A stretch of 18,548 nucleotides of DNA from Oehlia diaphana (lineage: Eukaryota > Glomeromycota > Glomeromycetes > Glomerales > Glomeraceae), in contig QZLH01000106.1 of assembly GCA_003833135.1 (NCBI GenBank), positions 91,668 to 110,215 on the forward strand, written 5' to 3'. A program made the translations under genes and the position numbers. Positions 16,448-18,548 of the stretch are shown piece by piece. The stretch's first letter is position 1, and the number at the start of each line of letters is the position of its first letter. The notes under the pieces were generated by a model that worked only from the letters and a program-made list of their open reading frames with translations, searched no databases and was not told the origin of the DNA.

Positions 16448-16813
16448 TATCAAATCAATGATAGAGATAAGATTATTCAGGAAAATTTGTAGTTTCGGTA
16501 TCATAGTTTATTTTATTGACCCAGAATACTAAATATGAATTATTCATAGATTCAGATATTCATTTAAAATTAACCGTATAAATCCAGATAGTAAAGGATA
16601 ATTTGAATAAATCCGGGTTTGATATAAATTTAACAAATTATTACGGGCTATCTGTGAAAGATTTATTTATTTTTACAATAATATAACATATGATAGACCC
16701 GAAAAAGTCTCAGCTCTTAGGTACGTTTGTACAAAAAAAAAATATATACTGTACAACATAGGATAACTTTTTTAGTTTTGGAAGAAAAATAAAAAACGTT
16801 TTTTTAGATAATA
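16448..16813. other. Intergenic region with a decayed coding fragment
   Basis: A plus-strand stretch at 16507-16686 is open for 59 codons apart from one TAA at 16579. It reads like protein (TQNTKYELFIDSDIHLKLTV, then FDINLTNYYGLSVKDLFIF). I do not recognise it, and it may be a further relic. The remainder, including an A-run at 16732-16742 between GTAC motifs, shows nothing. Confidence 0.35.
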
Positions 16814-16960
16814 TCAGTCAGGCTTTTTAGAATCTGGCTGGTAATAATGATCAGTTTTTGGCTGAAACCTTATAACTATGTATTTACCGGGTTCTATGAT
16901 GCGATGCAACAAGTAACAATCATAAATATCATGAACATGAAATGTAAGCATCGCGAGCAT
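16814..16960 (-). CDS. Short unrecognised open frame (48 aa)
   Basis: The frame runs from ATG at 16960 to TGA. It reads MLAMLTFHVHDIYDCYLLHR, then IIEPGKYIVIRFQPKTDHYY and QPDSKKPD. Phrases such as EPGKYIVIRFQPKTDHYY look like genuine protein, not AT-rich noise. It lies downstream of, and on the same strand as, the pseudogene at 17118-17545, so it may be a downstream exon or relic of that gene. No domain is recognised. Confidence 0.3.
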   Translation of the reverse strand: MLAMLTFHVHDIYDCYLLHRIIEPGKYIVIRFQPKTDHYYQPDSKKPD

Positions 16961-17117
16961 AATTAGACAGAATAGCACTATAAAGAAATCTTTATTTAAT
17001 TAGATAATAGAATTTTTAGACTTAAAAAAAAAATACTACTAGGTAGTATCAATAGAAAAATTAACACCTTGAAATTGTAAATTACAAAATACTCACTTAC
17101 TAGAGCTTAGAAATTTG

Positions 17118-17545
17118 TTATTTGACTTTGGTTTCCTTTTGTATTTCCTTACGTAGTTCTTCTAAATACACCTTTAAATAATGCCGCTGATACACTCGCC
17201 TTGACAACGGCTACTCCTATAGCATCAAAACAAGACCAACAGTCCATCTATAAGTCGTTCTTTTGCTTTATTTGGATTCTCTAACGTATAATAAATACCA
17301 GAAGAAATTAGTTGATATGCTGTGCCAGCATCTGGAATGATTCTAACAACTCGTGTTACATTTTCTTCGGCTTTCTGAGTCGAGCTGAGAACCTCAAGTT
17401 TAATACTTTGATAGTTTAGTTCTATCAATTTATCTTCTAAACGTTGCAGACTTCGTACTCTTTTATTCTATCGTAGAGAGTAGTATCATCATCTTTGGTG
17501 GGCTTCAAAAGTCTGATCCAATTTCAGCTGTCTTTCAGTTAGCAT
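17118..17545 (-). pseudogene. Decayed helical protein gene, several frameshifts
   Basis: Reading on the minus strand from ATG at 17545, protein-like sequence passes through successive frames. These are MLTERQLKLDQTFEAHQ, DDDTTLYDRIKEYE, RSLQRLEDKLIELNYQSIKL, VVRIIPDAGTAYQLISSGIY, FDAIGVAVVKASVSAALFKG and VYLEELRKEIQKETKVK before a TAA at 17118-17120. At least four frame changes separate them, near 17490, 17455, 17240 and 17170. The composition is much less AT-rich than its surroundings. Charged heptad-like stretches suggest helices or coiled coil. I do not recognise the family. The frame changes are too many for sequencing error, so this is an old pseudogene. Confidence 0.75.
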
Positions 17546-18428
17546 TCTTCAACAATCCAAACTATTTACCACTGATTATATATTATTATAAGGTATTATG
17601 AAAATGTTGTGTCACAAATGATTTTATTTTGCAGAAAAAATAGACACTCTTAACTCTAAACTTGAAATTCGAAATTCGAAATTTTCTTTTATAATGAATA
17701 ATTTTTTAAACAAAGTTTTCACAAATTCGTCTCAGCCAGTTGTTGAAAACCGTCAACTATTTTGCCAAAATGATAAATTAGATTTTATTATTCATTTTAA
17801 AAATTTTTAAATTTGTATATTTCCGTCTAATACAAGCTTGTCAATATATAAATAAATAAAAATTATCAAAATAAAAATTACTTGATTCAAGAAATTTGAA
17901 ATTAATTGCATGTAAAAAAATTCTAATTAGAAAATTTTGTATACTAATGTTGATTGTTGCACTAATATTCTAATATTTATCGATTATTCCCCCATATGCT
18001 ATTAAAAATACTACACCTTATTTTAAGTCCAAAATTCACTCTTTTTATAAATTCTAAGTAGTTCTATATTCAATATTACTTCTTTTGGATATATCGGATT
18101 AATATCATTCCGTTGAATTATAATTAATTTCCCTTTTCATCATCTTCACTTTTCTACTCCTAAGTCCAATATAAACTCTTAAATCAGAAATTAACTTTCC
18201 ATTATAAAACCTAATTCTTAAATTCCTAAATTCCGATGTCACTATCACAATGATCATTATTCCGTAGTTCCGAAGTTCATTGTATTATCTGATCTATATA
18301 CTGTCACATTAGCAGTAATAGCAATGATCTCATACCCCTTTACTCATTCTAGAAAAGTATAAGTATTACTTATCCCCTGCCATTTACACAATAGTAAGTA
18401 TTTTATAGTATATCGTGAGTATAATAGA
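17546..18428. other. AT-rich region without a clear gene
   Basis: A 38-codon plus-strand frame at 17694-17810 begins MNNFLNKVFTNSSQPVVENR. It reads better than noise but has no recognised family and no clear continuation. A short AAATTCG repeat lies at about 17664-17683. From about 17980 to 18330 the plus strand is C/T-rich with repeated TTCCTAAATTCC-like phrases but no stable repeat unit. Nothing else is supported. Confidence 0.45.
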
Positions 18429-18548
18429 TAGGGTTGGATCGGTCCGGTCCAGTCCGGTCCGGTCCCAAAAAGACCGGTCTTTCAACCTGGACCGGACCGG
18501 ACCGGGACCGGACCGATTTAAATTTAAGAAATTTGTCCCCATGATTTT
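18429..18548. mobile_element. GC-rich palindrome, possible left end of a TAGGG element
   Basis: The end of the window is abruptly GC-rich. From TAGGGTTGGATCGGTCCGG at 18429, a left arm (18438-18466) of GGTCC repeats pairs with a right arm (18489-18517) of GGACC repeats, with about one indel. The spacer holds the perfect 14-bp palindrome AAAGACCGGTCTTT at 18469-18482. The first bases, TAGGGTTGG, resemble TAGGGATGG of the hAT-type element at 12013. The other end, if any, lies beyond the window, so the 8-bp duplication cannot be tested. Confidence 0.55.

Overview
The window looks like nuclear DNA of a very AT-rich fungus, most likely an arbuscular mycorrhizal fungus (Glomeromycotina, Rhizophagus-like). 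This is an inference from three things: short GT-AG introns, TATA boxes of the form TATAAAA(A)GG, and a gene content dominated by BTB-BACK-TLDc and Sel1-repeat proteins, two families known to be expanded in that group. I could not run a database search.

Layout, left to right. (1) 1-930: AT-rich sequence, a TATA box at 384, a tandem repeat, and a possible very small spliced gene with an unusually GC-rich intron. (2) 2202-7559: three tandem plus-strand BTB-BACK-TLDc genes (A, B, C). Each has one phase-2 intron at the same place in the BTB domain; C carries a one-base frameshift. (3) 8175-11030: a large minus-strand single-exon gene with about 20 Sel1-like repeats, partly arranged in a three-unit higher-order repeat. 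(4) 11031-12500: low-complexity DNA, then a 432-bp non-autonomous hAT-type element with a perfect 8-bp target duplication. (5) 12516-14844: a truncated minus-strand BTB pseudogene (D) and an intact paralogue (E), which also share upstream sequence. (6) 15039-18428: a graveyard of decayed coding sequence (two clear unrecognised pseudogenes and some fragments) with a small inverted-repeat element. (7) 18429-end: a GC-rich palindrome that may be the left end of a second TAGGG-type element.

Functionally, the intact BTB-BACK-TLDc proteins are predicted cytosolic adaptors. The BTB-BACK half suggests cullin-3 ligase binding. The TLDc half belongs to a domain family known to act on the V-ATPase. The Sel1 protein is a predicted helical scaffold. 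Nothing in the sequence shows that these genes act together; the cluster is better explained by local duplication and decay of expanded families.
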